From JALYXI01 sp963795835 (GTDB taxonomy: Bacteria; Acidobacteriota; Terriglobia; Bryobacterales; Bryobacteraceae): a DNA stretch of 64,000 nt. The notes below the pieces were generated by a model, which did not search any database, had not been told where the DNA came from, and saw nothing but the letters and a program-made list of their open reading frames with translations. The translations under genes and the position numbers were made by a program. Within the stretch, counting starts at the first letter, position 1. Every line of letters begins with the position of its first letter. The stretch spans positions 372,001 to 436,000 of the forward strand of contig CAWCJC010000009.1 of the NCBI GenBank assembly GCA_963795835.1. The letters run 5' to 3'. Shown piece by piece: positions 53,998-63,517 of the stretch.

Positions 53998-55300
53998 GAT
54001 TTTTTAATATGAGAGAGGTGCCGAACCCAATAAGTGTACTGGTTTCCACATTTGTTTGCTTACCCCGCACTTTTTTCAACCAAGAAATCATGTAAGCTAC
54101 CGCGACAGACGCTAACAAACTGAAAATCCAATCAATCGGGTAGGAATGTTTTAATGCGACGTGCACTAAATAATTCGGAAGAGGCACCACCAGCAGAATT
54201 AGCGTTAGAACGCGGGCGCTCATCAGATTAGCGCGCCAGATTACCGCCAGCCCGGCGAAAGCAAGCATTGTCCGAGTCCACAGAATGATTGTCTTCGGAA
54301 GGTGCTGCCAGTCAGGAAAGAACCAGTAAATGGCAAAGCGTTGGGCCGTAAGGCGCGCGAACCTTGCCGGATTCGCTTTTATCCAGGCAAAGGTTTCCGC
54401 AGTCAATTGCCGGTTAAATTCCACCTCGCCCAGCGCAAGCACGCGGCGGGCTTGCTTCTCGCTTTGCAGCGGGTGATACAGATGGTACACGCCATGCCAG
54501 AAGTTAACGCCCTCCCTAGCCTCCGCCTGATCATTGTTAGAAACGCGTAATTCAATGCCCGTATTCGTCCGGCCAGGAATGAACCTTCCAAACGCTCGAT
54601 AGTTCCGAATGATCCAGGGAGCCAGACACAATGCAACGCAACCGGTCGTGACTAACGCATAAACTGTGTACCTGCGTATCTGGGCAAAGCCCGCCACAAA
54701 CAGCCCCGCCACCAACACAGCGCCATATAGGGGTGCGAAGCTCCAGGCGATTAAGAGTCCGAGTCCCCAGCCGAGTCCGTTCCAAACTGCCTGCTTCGGA
54801 GTGAAACTTCGCCGGGTCCAAAGCTGAACCGTCAAGACGGCGATCAGCATCAACGCCAGCGCTGCCCAGTTGCTTTCCCAATCGCCTTGCGTCTCAGTAA
54901 TAAACTTCAGCGGCAGCACCGCCGCGCTGACGCCTGCAATCAATCCTGCCATGCGGTTGAAAAGAAATCGCGCGGCGACGACAGGCATTAAGGCGCATTG
55001 CAGCGCGGTAACGGCGCAGGCGAAGAACTGCTTCACAACCTCCCCCGGCACGCCCGTCCCGAATGCTCGGAAGATCCCTGCTAATACCACCGCGTAACCT
55101 GGGGAAACATGCGCACTGGGCCCAGTAGGAATGGCGTACGGGTTGCCATACACGCCGGTCGACGCAAGTGAGAGCGCAATCCGCTCCATCTCGAACCGCT
55201 CCAGGTTGTAATACTGGTGAGTGGCTATTACGCCTAGCACTCGTAACACGAACGCAGCGAGGAATATTACCACGCACCAGTGACGTGTTCGGAGGGCCAT
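53888..55300 (-). CDS. GT-C-type glycosyltransferase family 39-like membrane protein
   Basis: A 470-residue multispanning protein from ATG 55300 (MALRTRHWCVVIFLAAFVLR). Family features are the first loop YYNLERFEMERIALSLASTGVYGNPYA and SPGYAVVLAGIFRAFG, LPLKFITETQGDWESN, and APWIIRNYRAFGRFIPGR, typical of dolichol-phosphate-mannose-type transferases. The last about 37 residues overlap the next gene and look unnatural (HSCTSPGETFPKQEASY). A missing A in the A6 tract near 54060 would end the protein at WLKKSAG and remove the overlap, so a -1 error is possible. An in-frame ATG at 55399 is less likely because it adds a Cys/Arg-rich leader. Confidence 0.8.
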   Translation of the reverse strand: MALRTRHWCVVIFLAAFVLRVLGVIATHQYYNLERFEMERIALSLASTGVYGNPYAIPTGPSAHVSPGYAVVLAGIFRAFGTGVPGEVVKQFFACAVTALQCALMPVVAARFLFNRMAGLIAGVSAAVLPLKFITETQGDWESNWAALALMLIAVLTVQLWTRRSFTPKQAVWNGLGWGLGLLIAWSFAPLYGAVLVAGLFVAGFAQIRRYTVYALVTTGCVALCLAPWIIRNYRAFGRFIPGRTNTGIELRVSNNDQAEAREGVNFWHGVYHLYHPLQSEKQARRVLALGEVEFNRQLTAETFAWIKANPARFARLTAQRFAIYWFFPDWQHLPKTIILWTRTMLAFAGLAVIWRANLMSARVLTLILLVVPLPNYLVHVALKHSYPIDWIFSLLASVAVAYMISWLKKVRGKQTNVETSTLIGFGTSLILKNHVHSCTSPGETFPKQEASYRSTYCHFGDCLLFSTLF

Positions 55301-55382
55301 AAGCAATACTAAAAGTATCCGACATCGAATCCGAGTTACGTCATCTCTTCTGCTGGCAGCGCTAAACGCCCAGGCCCAAAGC

Positions 55383-56351
55383 GTGCTGGATGCGCACAAT
55401 TGTTATCCGTATCAGGGGCAATACACGGATCGGATCGACCGCGCGCTTGCCGCCGGATATCCCGTTTCGATCGAGCAGGACCTGGCTTTTTACCAGGGCC
55501 GCGTAGTGGTTTCCCACAGCGCGCAACCCAGCGGCAGCGAACCCGATCTCGAAACGTATTTTTTCCAGCGCGTCAAGCCGCTCATCGAAGACGCGCTGAA
55601 AAAGAACGACCGCGCCAAGTGGCCTCTGATCTATCTACATTTCGATTTCAAAGAAAACCGGCCCGAGTTGCTGAAAGCTGTCTGGGAAATCCTGGGCCGC
55701 TATGAACCCTGGCTTACTACCGCTGTTAAGCCGCCCGATCCCAACGCCCCTCAGTCCGCGGCGCCCTATTCCTTAGGTCCCGTCATGGCGCTCACCGAGG
55801 ATTCCGATGCCCAGGAAGCCGTCTTCTACGGCCAACTCCCCCCGGGCGCCAAACTCCGCGTCTTCGGTTCAGCACACACCATGGAACTGCCGAAGAATTT
55901 AACAACACAGCAGCGGATCGAACTTGCCGTTAGCACTCCTCCCGAACGCCTCCTTACAGAACGCCCCACCCCGTATCGCCGGTGGTGGAACAACTCCTGG
56001 TATGAAGTCGAACGAGGCGGCGCGCGCGGGGCGGGGGATTGGACCGCCGCGGATGCCACTCGGCTGAAAAACCTAGTGAGTTATGCCCACAAAATGGGGT
56101 TTCGAATCCGGTTCTATACCCTCGACGGGTTCACTGACGCTGCGAACCGAGGTTGGGATCAGAACTACAACTTTGGCTCTCTCGCGGCCGCGAAGATCCG
56201 CTGGCTTGCCGCTCGCGACGCCGGTGTCGATTTTATCGCTACCGACCAATACGAAGAGCTGGGCTCGGTCCTTCATCTGCCCGCCGTCAAGCCAACGCCG
56301 GGCTCCCTTCTGATGGGCGGCGGCAAGAATCTCGACGAAGCTTTCCGCTAG
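55383..56351 (+). CDS. Glycerophosphodiester phosphodiesterase-like secreted protein
   Basis: A 322-residue protein resembling PLC-like/GDPD-type TIM-barrel phosphodiesterases: DAHNCYPYQGQYTDRIDRAL (first catalytic His), YPVSIEQDLAFYQGRVVVSH (Glu, Asp and second His), IYLHFDFKENRPELLKAVW, and HKMGFRIRFYTLDGFTDAANRG near the end. Upstream in the same frame the codons 55335-55382 encode VTSSLLLAALNAQAQS, clearly a signal-peptide end, but no ATG/GTG/TTG precedes it in frame. Either a rare start (ATC at 55329) or an indel hides the true N-terminus. GTG 55383 is the first canonical start. It diverges from the GT39-like gene. Confidence 0.65.
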   Translation: MLDAHNCYPYQGQYTDRIDRALAAGYPVSIEQDLAFYQGRVVVSHSAQPSGSEPDLETYFFQRVKPLIEDALKKNDRAKWPLIYLHFDFKENRPELLKAVWEILGRYEPWLTTAVKPPDPNAPQSAAPYSLGPVMALTEDSDAQEAVFYGQLPPGAKLRVFGSAHTMELPKNLTTQQRIELAVSTPPERLLTERPTPYRRWWNNSWYEVERGGARGAGDWTAADATRLKNLVSYAHKMGFRIRFYTLDGFTDAANRGWDQNYNFGSLAAAKIRWLAARDAGVDFIATDQYEELGSVLHLPAVKPTPGSLLMGGGKNLDEAFR

Positions 56352-56412
56352 CTCATTCAGAAGTCAGGCGGCGATTGTTATAAAATAGGACCGCTACCAC
56401 GAGGAGCCCTGT

Positions 56413-59400
56413 TTGCGTTCCCGCCTTCTTTTTCTATTTTTTGCCTCCCTAATCGCCGCGCCGGCCGCTATTGATTTTAATCGCGACATCCGCCCGATCC
56501 TCTCAGATAACTGCTACACCTGTCATGGCCCCGATCAGAAACGGCGTATGGCGAATCTTCGCCTAGATCAGAAGGAAGGGGGTGCCGCTCACCTGATCGT
56601 TGCCGGAGATTCTGCGCATAGCAAACTTTATGAGCGCATCAGCACGGAGAAAAAGGCAATGCGCATGCCCCCCGCCTCCACGCAAACGCAGCTAACTCCC
56701 AAACAAATCGCGCTGATCAAGGAGTGGATCGATTCGGGCGCGCAGTGGGACCCGCATTGGGCTTATATCGCGCCAAAGCGCCCGGAGATGCCGCCTGTAT
56801 CCGACCCAGCCTGGTCCCCAAATCCCATTGATCATTTCATCCTTGCTCGGCTCGACAAAGATAATCTGAAGCACTCTCCCGAAGCTGCGCGCGCCACCCT
56901 GCTCCGCCGCGTTTCTCTCGATCTCACCGGTCTTCCTCCTCAGCCAGCGGAACTCGACGCATTCCTCGCGGATCAATCTCCGAACGCCTACGAAAAGCAG
57001 GTGGATCGCCTCCTCGCATCGCCGCGCTACGGCGAGCGCATGGCGATGCAATGGCTTGATCTGGCGCGTTACGCCGATACTCACGGCTTCCACATTGACA
57101 GCCATCGCGACATGTGGCATTGGCGCGACTGGGTGATCCAGTCGTTTAATCGCAACCAGCCCTACGACCAGTTCACCATCGAACAAATCGCCGGCGACAT
57201 GCTGCCCAACGCAACCCTGCAGCAGAAGCTCGCTACCGGTTTCAACCGAAACCACATGATCAACTTCGAGGGCGGCGCCATCCCTGAGGAATATCAGACC
57301 GAGTACGTGATCGATCGCCTCGAAGCTACGTCAAATGTTTGGATGGGCACCACTATGGGTTGCGCCCGCTGCCACGATCACAAGTACGATCCCATTAAGC
57401 AGAAGGAGTTTTATCAGTTCTACGCGATCTTCAATAACATCCCGGAGAAAGGCCTCGACGGAAAACGGGGCAATGCCGAGCCCCTGATTCAGCTTCCCTC
57501 GGAAACACAGGCCGGACGCCTGGAGCACGTAAAGCTGGATCTCGCCGCCAACGCCCTAATCCTGAACGAAAAAGTGATCCAGACGGCTCAAGCTGCTTGG
57601 GAGCGGAACGCGCTCGATACACTTCCCAAACCGTCACGCGCCAACCTGCTCGCACACTACCGCTTCGATGGAGGCCTCGCGGATTCCTCCGGAAACGATC
57701 ATGACGGACGCTTCTTGAAGGGCGATCTCACTTACACTTCCGGCATTATTGGCAGGACCGGCGAGTTCGATGGCCAAACGCACGCGACCCTTGGAGGCTT
57801 CGGCAAACCCGTCGCGCTTGCTGTGTGGTTGCGCCGCAGCGATAAAGATCCTCTTACCGTCCTGTCCCAGAACGGCGGCTACGAACTTTCCTTCGACGAG
57901 GCCATCCCGATTGGGAATCTTATGCGCGGGTCCAAGCTCATCGTTCGCTTTGCCGGGCTGGAACTGCAAACCAAACGCCGCCTGCCGACTTCATCGAAGG
58001 ATCCCGAAGCGGGCCGTCCCTGGTACCACATAGCGGTCAACTTTGATGGCGCGCATTTGGCTCTGTACATCGATGGCGCGCTTGAGCCCGTGGATGTCCT
58101 CTCCGCAACTCTCAAACGCAATATCGTACCCGCTGGGAGTTTCGACATTGTTTCCTACAAAGGCCAGATCGACGATCTTCGCTTCTATAGCCAGCCTCTT
58201 GCCCCCGCGGAAATCGCAACGCTCGCACGGCACGACCCCGCGCGCTCCATCCTTCAGACTGCTCCAAATCGCCGTTCAAAAGAGCAGACCGCGCGCCTTC
58301 GGGATTACTTTCTCAGTAACGCTGCTTCCCAGGAACTCCGTACCGCCTGGGCCAATACGAAACGTTTAAAAGCCGAGCAGGCGGAACTGAACGAAGCGAT
58401 CCCCACCTCGATGGTGATGGCTGAAATGCTGAAGCCGCGCGAAACGGCTATCCTGGGCCGCGGTGACTACCAGAACCGCGGTGAGATTGTTCAGCCCGGC
58501 ACACCCGCTATGCTCCCGCCCTTGCCCGCGGGCGAACCCGCCAACCGGCTCACGCTCGCCAAGTGGCTGGTCTCCGGCGCGCATCCGCTCACCGCGCGCG
58601 TCGCAGTGAACCGCTTCTGGCAGAGCTATTTCGGTACCGGCATTGTCAAGACCGCGGAAGATTTCGGTTCGCAAGGCGAAGCCCCCTCACACCCCGAACT
58701 CCTTGACTGGCTCGCCACCGAGTTTGTTCGGACCGGCTGGAATGTCAAAGGCATACAGAAATTGATCGTTATGTCCGCAGCCTATCGTCAATCCTCCGCG
58801 ATTACGCCCGAACTCCTGGAACGCGATCCCGAGAACCGTCTCCTCGCCCGCGGGCCCCGCTTCCGTCTTCCTGCCGAAATGGTGCGCGACAATGCGCTCG
58901 CGGTTAGCGGCCTTCTGAAGGAACGAACCGGCGGCCCTAGCGTATTTCCTTATCAACCTGCTGGGCTCTGGGAGGACACTGCGTTCGGCGACGTATATTC
59001 CGCACAATCCTATACACCGAGCCACGGGGACGACCTGTACCGCCGCAGTATGTACACCTTTTGGAAGCGCACCAGCGGCCCGCCCAGTTTGATCACATTC
59101 GATGCGCCCGACCGTGAAAAATGCACCGCTCGTCGTCTCTTGACGAACACGCCGCTCCAGGCTCTGGTTCTGCTGAACGATCCCACGTACGTCGAAAGTG
59201 CCCGAGCTCTTGCCCAGAGAATGCTGCTCGAAGGTGGCACAAACCCTGGAAATCGTATCCAATTCGGTTTCCGGCTCGCCACCGCCCGCCTCCCCAACGC
59301 CGATGAACTTCAGATCCTTCGCGATTTGGAGGAGCGCGCCGGCGCAAATTTCGCCCACAATCCTGCGCAAGCCCTCAAACTGCTCGAAGTCGGCGAATCT

Positions 59401-59496
59401 CCTTACAACAAGAACTTGGTGCCAGCCGATCTCGCCGCCTGGACCACAGTAGCTTCCGCCATCCTCAACCTTGACGAGACCATCACTAAGGAATAG
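56413..59496 (+). CDS. DUF1549/DUF1553 protein with planctomycete-type cytochrome c and LamG domain
   Basis: A 1027-residue secreted protein. From TTG 56413 (GAGGAG upstream) it has a signal peptide ending IAAPAAI, then a PSCyt1-type heme domain with CYTCH (Cys34, Cys37, His38). DUF1549 follows (IDHFILARLDKDNLKHSPEA, DLTGLPPQPAELDAFLAD, WLDLARYADTHGF). The middle has a LamG/concanavalin-like insert (LLAHYRFDGGLADSSGNDHDG). The C-terminal DUF1553 has RLTLAKWLVSGAHPLTARVAVNRFWQ and RRLLTNTPLQALVLLNDPTYVE. These proteins are expanded in Planctomycetota and Acidobacteriota and are always near DUF1501 genes, as here. Probably an extracellular redox enzyme for complex carbohydrate. Confidence 0.93.
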   Translation: MRSRLLFLFFASLIAAPAAIDFNRDIRPILSDNCYTCHGPDQKRRMANLRLDQKEGGAAHLIVAGDSAHSKLYERISTEKKAMRMPPASTQTQLTPKQIALIKEWIDSGAQWDPHWAYIAPKRPEMPPVSDPAWSPNPIDHFILARLDKDNLKHSPEAARATLLRRVSLDLTGLPPQPAELDAFLADQSPNAYEKQVDRLLASPRYGERMAMQWLDLARYADTHGFHIDSHRDMWHWRDWVIQSFNRNQPYDQFTIEQIAGDMLPNATLQQKLATGFNRNHMINFEGGAIPEEYQTEYVIDRLEATSNVWMGTTMGCARCHDHKYDPIKQKEFYQFYAIFNNIPEKGLDGKRGNAEPLIQLPSETQAGRLEHVKLDLAANALILNEKVIQTAQAAWERNALDTLPKPSRANLLAHYRFDGGLADSSGNDHDGRFLKGDLTYTSGIIGRTGEFDGQTHATLGGFGKPVALAVWLRRSDKDPLTVLSQNGGYELSFDEAIPIGNLMRGSKLIVRFAGLELQTKRRLPTSSKDPEAGRPWYHIAVNFDGAHLALYIDGALEPVDVLSATLKRNIVPAGSFDIVSYKGQIDDLRFYSQPLAPAEIATLARHDPARSILQTAPNRRSKEQTARLRDYFLSNAASQELRTAWANTKRLKAEQAELNEAIPTSMVMAEMLKPRETAILGRGDYQNRGEIVQPGTPAMLPPLPAGEPANRLTLAKWLVSGAHPLTARVAVNRFWQSYFGTGIVKTAEDFGSQGEAPSHPELLDWLATEFVRTGWNVKGIQKLIVMSAAYRQSSAITPELLERDPENRLLARGPRFRLPAEMVRDNALAVSGLLKERTGGPSVFPYQPAGLWEDTAFGDVYSAQSYTPSHGDDLYRRSMYTFWKRTSGPPSLITFDAPDREKCTARRLLTNTPLQALVLLNDPTYVESARALAQRMLLEGGTNPGNRIQFGFRLATARLPNADELQILRDLEERAGANFAHNPAQALKLLEVGESPYNKNLVPADLAAWTTVASAILNLDETITKE

Positions 59497-59500
59497 CCCC

Positions 59501-60943
59501 ATGGACCCGCTTAAGCCCGCGAAACTCTCCTTAACCCGCCGCCACTTCTTTCAACGGGGTGCCCAAGGAATCGGGGGAACCGCCCTCGCCTCCCTGCTCA
59601 GCCCGGAACTCTTCGCCAATACAGGCGGACTTAACGGTCTTCCCCATTTCGCTCCGAAAGCCAAGCGCGTCATCTACATGCACCAATCTGGGGCCCCTTC
59701 GCAGATCGACCTTTTCGATTACAAACCCGCGCTCGACAAGCTCCACGGTACGGAATTGCCTTCTTCGATCCGCAACGGTCAGCGAATTACCGGCATGACA
59801 TCGGGCCAGAGTTCCTTCCCTGTCGCGCGGTCTATCTATAAGTTCAAACAGCACGGCCAATCTGGAACTTACCTGAGCGAGCTCCTCCCCCATACGGCTG
59901 AAATCGTAGACGAAATTTCACTCATTCGCACCGTCAACACGGATGCCATCAATCACGATCCCGCCATTACTTTTATCCAGACCGGAAGTCAGCAGCCCGG
60001 CCGACCCAGTCTCGGCTCCTGGGTCAGTTATGGTTTGGGAAGCGAAAATTCCAACCTCCCCGCCTTCGTGGTCCTGATTTCCCAGGCGAGTGGAATGAAC
60101 ATCGATCAGCCCCTGTTTTCCCGTTTATGGAGCAGCGGTTTTCTCCCGTCCAGCCATCAGGGGGTGAAATTCCGCTCTTCCGGCGATCCTGTACTTTTCT
60201 TGTCTGACCCGCAAGGAATGGATAAATCCACTCGTCGCAATATCTTAGATACCGTGGCGAAACTAAATCATATTGAAGCGCAAACCTATGGAGATCCCGA
60301 GATTGAAACGAGAATTGCGCAATATGAAATGGCGTTTCGGATGCAAACCTCTGTTCCGGAGTTAATGGATTTCTCAAAAGAGCCGCAACACGTGCTCGAT
60401 ATGTATGGCCCTGAGGTTCATAAGCCGGGAAGTTATGCGGCGTCTTGTTTGTTGGCCTGCCGCCTGGCGGAGCGCGGAGTTCGCTTTGTCCAGCTCTACA
60501 AGCGTGGATGGGACCAGCACAACGATCTTCCCCGGGATCTTGAGCTGCAGGCCAAAGCTGTCGATCAGCCGTCGGCGGCACTCGTCAAGGATTTGAAGCA
60601 GCGCGGTCTTCTGGATGACACTTTAGTACTATGGGGCGGCGAGTTCGGCCGCACGGTTTACTGCCAGGGAAAGCTTACCGAAACGAACTACGGGCGCGAT
60701 CATCATCCTCGTTGTTTCACGGTTTGGGCGGCTGGCGGGGGCATCAAGAAGGGACTGGTCTTGGGCGAAACCGACGAGTTTTGTTACAATGTTGTCAAAG
60801 ATCCGGTGCACGTTCATGATTTGCAAGCCACTGTTTTACAATGCCTTGGGATTGATCACAAGCGGTTGACCTACAAATTTCAAGGGCGGCACTTCCGCCT
60901 CACTGACGTTTCGGGCGACCCCATTCACCAAGTTCTTGCATAG
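59501..60943 (+). CDS. Tat-exported DUF1501 protein (sulfatase-like fold)
   Basis: A 480-residue protein from ATG 59501. The Tat signal is LTRRHFFQRGAQGIGGTALASLL. The DUF1501 body has AKRVIYMHQSGAPSQIDLFDYKP, SLIRTVNTDAINHDPAITFI, RPSLGSWVSYGLGSEN, GVRFVQLYKRGWDQHNDL, LLDDTLVLWGGEFGRTVY and GRDHHPRCFTVWAAGGGIKKG, related to alkaline phosphatase/sulfatase folds. It lies five bases after the DUF1549/DUF1553 gene. This two-gene pair is a recurring cassette; substrate and reaction are not established. An in-frame ATG at 59471 inside the upstream gene is less likely. Confidence 0.93.
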   Translation: MDPLKPAKLSLTRRHFFQRGAQGIGGTALASLLSPELFANTGGLNGLPHFAPKAKRVIYMHQSGAPSQIDLFDYKPALDKLHGTELPSSIRNGQRITGMTSGQSSFPVARSIYKFKQHGQSGTYLSELLPHTAEIVDEISLIRTVNTDAINHDPAITFIQTGSQQPGRPSLGSWVSYGLGSENSNLPAFVVLISQASGMNIDQPLFSRLWSSGFLPSSHQGVKFRSSGDPVLFLSDPQGMDKSTRRNILDTVAKLNHIEAQTYGDPEIETRIAQYEMAFRMQTSVPELMDFSKEPQHVLDMYGPEVHKPGSYAASCLLACRLAERGVRFVQLYKRGWDQHNDLPRDLELQAKAVDQPSAALVKDLKQRGLLDDTLVLWGGEFGRTVYCQGKLTETNYGRDHHPRCFTVWAAGGGIKKGLVLGETDEFCYNVVKDPVHVHDLQATVLQCLGIDHKRLTYKFQGRHFRLTDVSGDPIHQVLA

Positions 60944-61125
60944 GCATTTTTTTTGATCAGTGATTTGCCTACGCGTGTCAAATGAGGTTGGTCGTATGGC
61001 CCATCTGTACCCCATTTCGTATGCATTCCTTCGTAGTACTTTCCGAGCAATATCTCACCTAGACTTCTGTTATTCAACATTCACTTTGAGCTATTGTTTA
61101 ACAACGGGTTTTCAAACATTCCGAA

Positions 61126-61371
61126 ATGACCATGGAAATTCAAAAAGTAATCGAATACTTGAATCAACAGCGAGCGATGATCGATGAAACAATCGTTTGC
61201 CTGGAGAGACTCAATGAGAGCGTGCCAATGGCGGCGGTTGTGCCTCCAACTAAGCGGCGCGGCCGCAAGTTTATGGGTGCTGAGGACCGCCAAAAAGTCT
61301 CCGAACGTATGAAGCAATACTGGGCTTCCCGCCGCAATCATGGCAGGCACCAAGTAAACGGAGCGGCTTGA
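61126..61371 (+). CDS. Small basic conserved hypothetical protein
   Basis: An 81-residue protein: an N-terminal helix TMEIQKVIEYLNQQRAMIDE with coiled-coil character, a short Pro/Lys-rich linker (PPTKRRGRKF) and the basic motif AEDRQKVSERMKQYWASRR. The pattern SxRMKxYWAxRR is one I know from small acidobacterial proteins, perhaps nucleic-acid binding. ATG 61126 or ATG 61132 could be the start; neither has a strong RBS. It is convergent with the response regulator gene, four bases apart. Confidence 0.6.
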   Translation: MTMEIQKVIEYLNQQRAMIDETIVCLERLNESVPMAAVVPPTKRRGRKFMGAEDRQKVSERMKQYWASRRNHGRHQVNGAA

Positions 61372-61375
61372 TCTT

Positions 61376-62020
61376 TTATCTCACCAATCCGCGGCGCACC
61401 GCGCTCAACACCAACTCCGCCGCGCTGTGTACGTCCATCTTCTCCATCACTCGGATTCTATGTGTTTCCACGGTGTGGACGCTCAGGCTCAGCATGAAAG
61501 CCAACTCTTTATTGCTCTTTCCTTCGGCTAATAACTGGTAAATCTGCCGTTCCCGTGCGGTTAAGAGTTCAAACCGGTCTTCCACGTCTTTCCCGTTCAG
61601 CCCACGAGTGTAGCCTTCAAGAAGGATTTTTGCGATTAGAGGGCTGAAGTAAGATTGACCCGCGTGTACCGTCCGGACTGCCTGTAGAAGATCGTCCTCT
61701 ATCGAGTCTTTCAGTAGATAACCGCGCGCGCCCGCCTTAGTGGCGCGTATGACATACGGCTCATCGCTATACATGCTCAACACCAACACCGCTGTCTTGG
61801 GCGAGGTCTTAACTAATTGACGCGTCGCTTCAATGCCGTTTAATTCTTTCATCGCAATATCCATAATTGCGACGTCTGGTTTCAACTTGGCAGATTGTTC
61901 AATTGCCTCCGTCCCGGAAGAAGCTTCCGCGACAACCTCAAAATCCGGCTCCTGCGTAAGGATTAATCTCAGCCCTTGTCGTAGAATTGTGTGATCGTCA
62001 ACAATTAAAATGCGAATAGA
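61376..62020 (-). CDS. NarL/FixJ-family response regulator (LuxR-type HTH)
   Basis: A 214-residue two-component response regulator. The receiver domain runs SIRILIVDDHTILRQGLRLI, with phospho-acceptor Asp55 in DVAIMDIAMKELNG and a conserved Lys in GYLLKDSIEDDLLQ. The C-terminal LuxR-type helix-turn-helix is LTARERQIYQLLAEGKSNKE, then LSLSVHTVETHRIRVMEKMDVH. The ATG at 62020 gives the normal start; an in-frame ATG at 62062 adds 14 unlikely residues. It diverges, with 100 bases between, from the histidine kinase gene, which is its likely partner. Confidence 0.94.
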   Translation of the reverse strand, partial: SIRILIVDDHTILRQGLRLILTQEPDFEVVAEASSGTEAIEQSAKLKPDVAIMDIAMKELNGIEATRQLVKTSPKTAVLVLSMYSDEPYVIRATKAGARGYLLKDSIEDDLLQAVRTVHAGQSYFSPLIAKILLEGYTRGLNGKDVEDRFELLTARERQIYQLLAEGKSNKELAFMLSLSVHTVETHRIRVMEKMDVHSAAELVLSAVRRGLVR

Positions 62021-62120
62021 CATAGCTTTTCTAAGACCTTTTCTGTACCGTAAATATGGCATACCGTCGAAAGGGCGTTGACTTCGTCCGGCGGCTCGCG
62101 CAAGCTACCTCCAGGACTAA

Positions 62121-63515
62121 GTGAGTAGCCAACCGAAATCCCGAATTTTCAGTGTACAAGCCTTCATACAGGGGGCCTACGCTGGTCTCGGACTTTTGTT
62201 GATTGCCGTCGTATTCCTGTCGATTCATTTTCGCGGCGCGTCTAACTACCAGTCTTCCCCAGCTTACAGCGTGATTGAGGAACGCGAACAGAAATTGGTT
62301 GCCCTCCGAAAATTTGTCACTCAGGCCTCCACTTCTCTGCGTGACTACCTCATCAATAACAATCCCAACAGTACCGAGGTTTACGAAGACGAACTCCGCC
62401 GCGCTAAAGCGGCCACAGTTAAAGCGTTTCTGGGATTGAACGACTGGACATCGGAGCGCTTCGTGCTCGCGCAAATGGATCGCGACCTTGCCGATTATTG
62501 GGAACTGTTGGAAGAATCCCGGTCTCTTGGCACAAGCGAAAAAGCGAAGCGCGGTTTGTCTCTTGTGCACGAGCAGATGCTTCCCAGCCGGCGCGAGGTG
62601 TTTACGTCTCTGAAGTTGCTTGAGGATCGTAACGCTCTGGATCGGAAAGAACTGATCGATCGCTATGCTCGAACGCGCGAAGACGATCTAACCAGAATCT
62701 TCGCCACGATGGGTACAATCATCCTTATCAGCCTGCTGCTCGCTTCAGGAAATCAAAAATTCCGTCGCGATTCTCAGGCGGAAAGCCGGCGCAAGATACA
62801 GGAAATGGGTCTGGCGCGCGACAGTCTTGAACAACTCTCGGGCCGGCTTCTGAGAATTCAGGAAGATGAGCGGCGAAAAATCTCGCGCGAACTGCACGAC
62901 GGAATCGGTCAGACTCTCACCGCCTTGCGAATGGAGATTCATCAGGTACATCTCGTTTCGGGCGGCGGCGAAGAACGCCTGGTGCGTGCCCGCAAGCTGG
63001 CCGAGGAAGCGGTGCGGACCGTTAAAGACATTTCTCTGCTGCTTCGCCCTCCTCTACTGGACGATCTTGGCCTGGAGCCTGCGTTGGCGTGGTTGGCGGA
63101 GCAGTTTAACCGGCGCACCGGGATTAAGTGCCGCTTTCGCGCTTCCAACCTGCAAGAGCATCTGCCCGACGACCTGAAGACCTGCGTTTTTCGCGTAATT
63201 CAGGAGGCGATTAACAACTGCGAGAAACATGCCGCGCCAACAGAGGTGGAAATCACTGTGGATCAGAGTTTGGACAGCTTGAGCATTTGCGTCGAAGATG
63301 ATGGCGCAGGCTTCGTTCTCACAGAGAACAACACACCTGCCCTGCAAGCAGGTTTGGGAATTCTGGGCATGCGGGAGCGCGCTGTGCTGCTGGGGGGAAC
63401 TTTGAAGATTGAATCGGCGCCAGGCTTGGGAACGAAACTCACGCTCTTACTGCCCGTCGTAAAACTAGGCACAAGCAGGGAAGCGCTTCGCTTCACTCCG
63501 GCCCTGACGGCCTAG
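62121..63515 (+). CDS. Sensor histidine kinase, NarL-partner type (HisKA_3)
   Basis: A 464-residue membrane sensor kinase. One N-terminal helix (FIQGAYAGLGLLLIAVVFLSIHF), an extracytoplasmic helical domain of about 150 residues resembling CHASE3-type sensors (YSVIEEREQKLVALRKFVTQ), and a second helix (IFATMGTIILISLLLASG). The HisKA_3 box is RKISRELHDGIGQTLTALRM with phospho-His259. The HATPase has QEAINNCEKHAAPTEVEI, VEDDGAGF, LGILGMRERAVLLGGTLKI and GLGTKLTLLLP. The start is GTG 62121. It diverges from the NarL-type regulator gene at 61376-62020. Signal unknown. Confidence 0.93.
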   Translation: MSSQPKSRIFSVQAFIQGAYAGLGLLLIAVVFLSIHFRGASNYQSSPAYSVIEEREQKLVALRKFVTQASTSLRDYLINNNPNSTEVYEDELRRAKAATVKAFLGLNDWTSERFVLAQMDRDLADYWELLEESRSLGTSEKAKRGLSLVHEQMLPSRREVFTSLKLLEDRNALDRKELIDRYARTREDDLTRIFATMGTIILISLLLASGNQKFRRDSQAESRRKIQEMGLARDSLEQLSGRLLRIQEDERRKISRELHDGIGQTLTALRMEIHQVHLVSGGGEERLVRARKLAEEAVRTVKDISLLLRPPLLDDLGLEPALAWLAEQFNRRTGIKCRFRASNLQEHLPDDLKTCVFRVIQEAINNCEKHAAPTEVEITVDQSLDSLSICVEDDGAGFVLTENNTPALQAGLGILGMRERAVLLGGTLKIESAPGLGTKLTLLLPVVKLGTSREALRFTPALTA

Positions 63516-63517
63516 TT

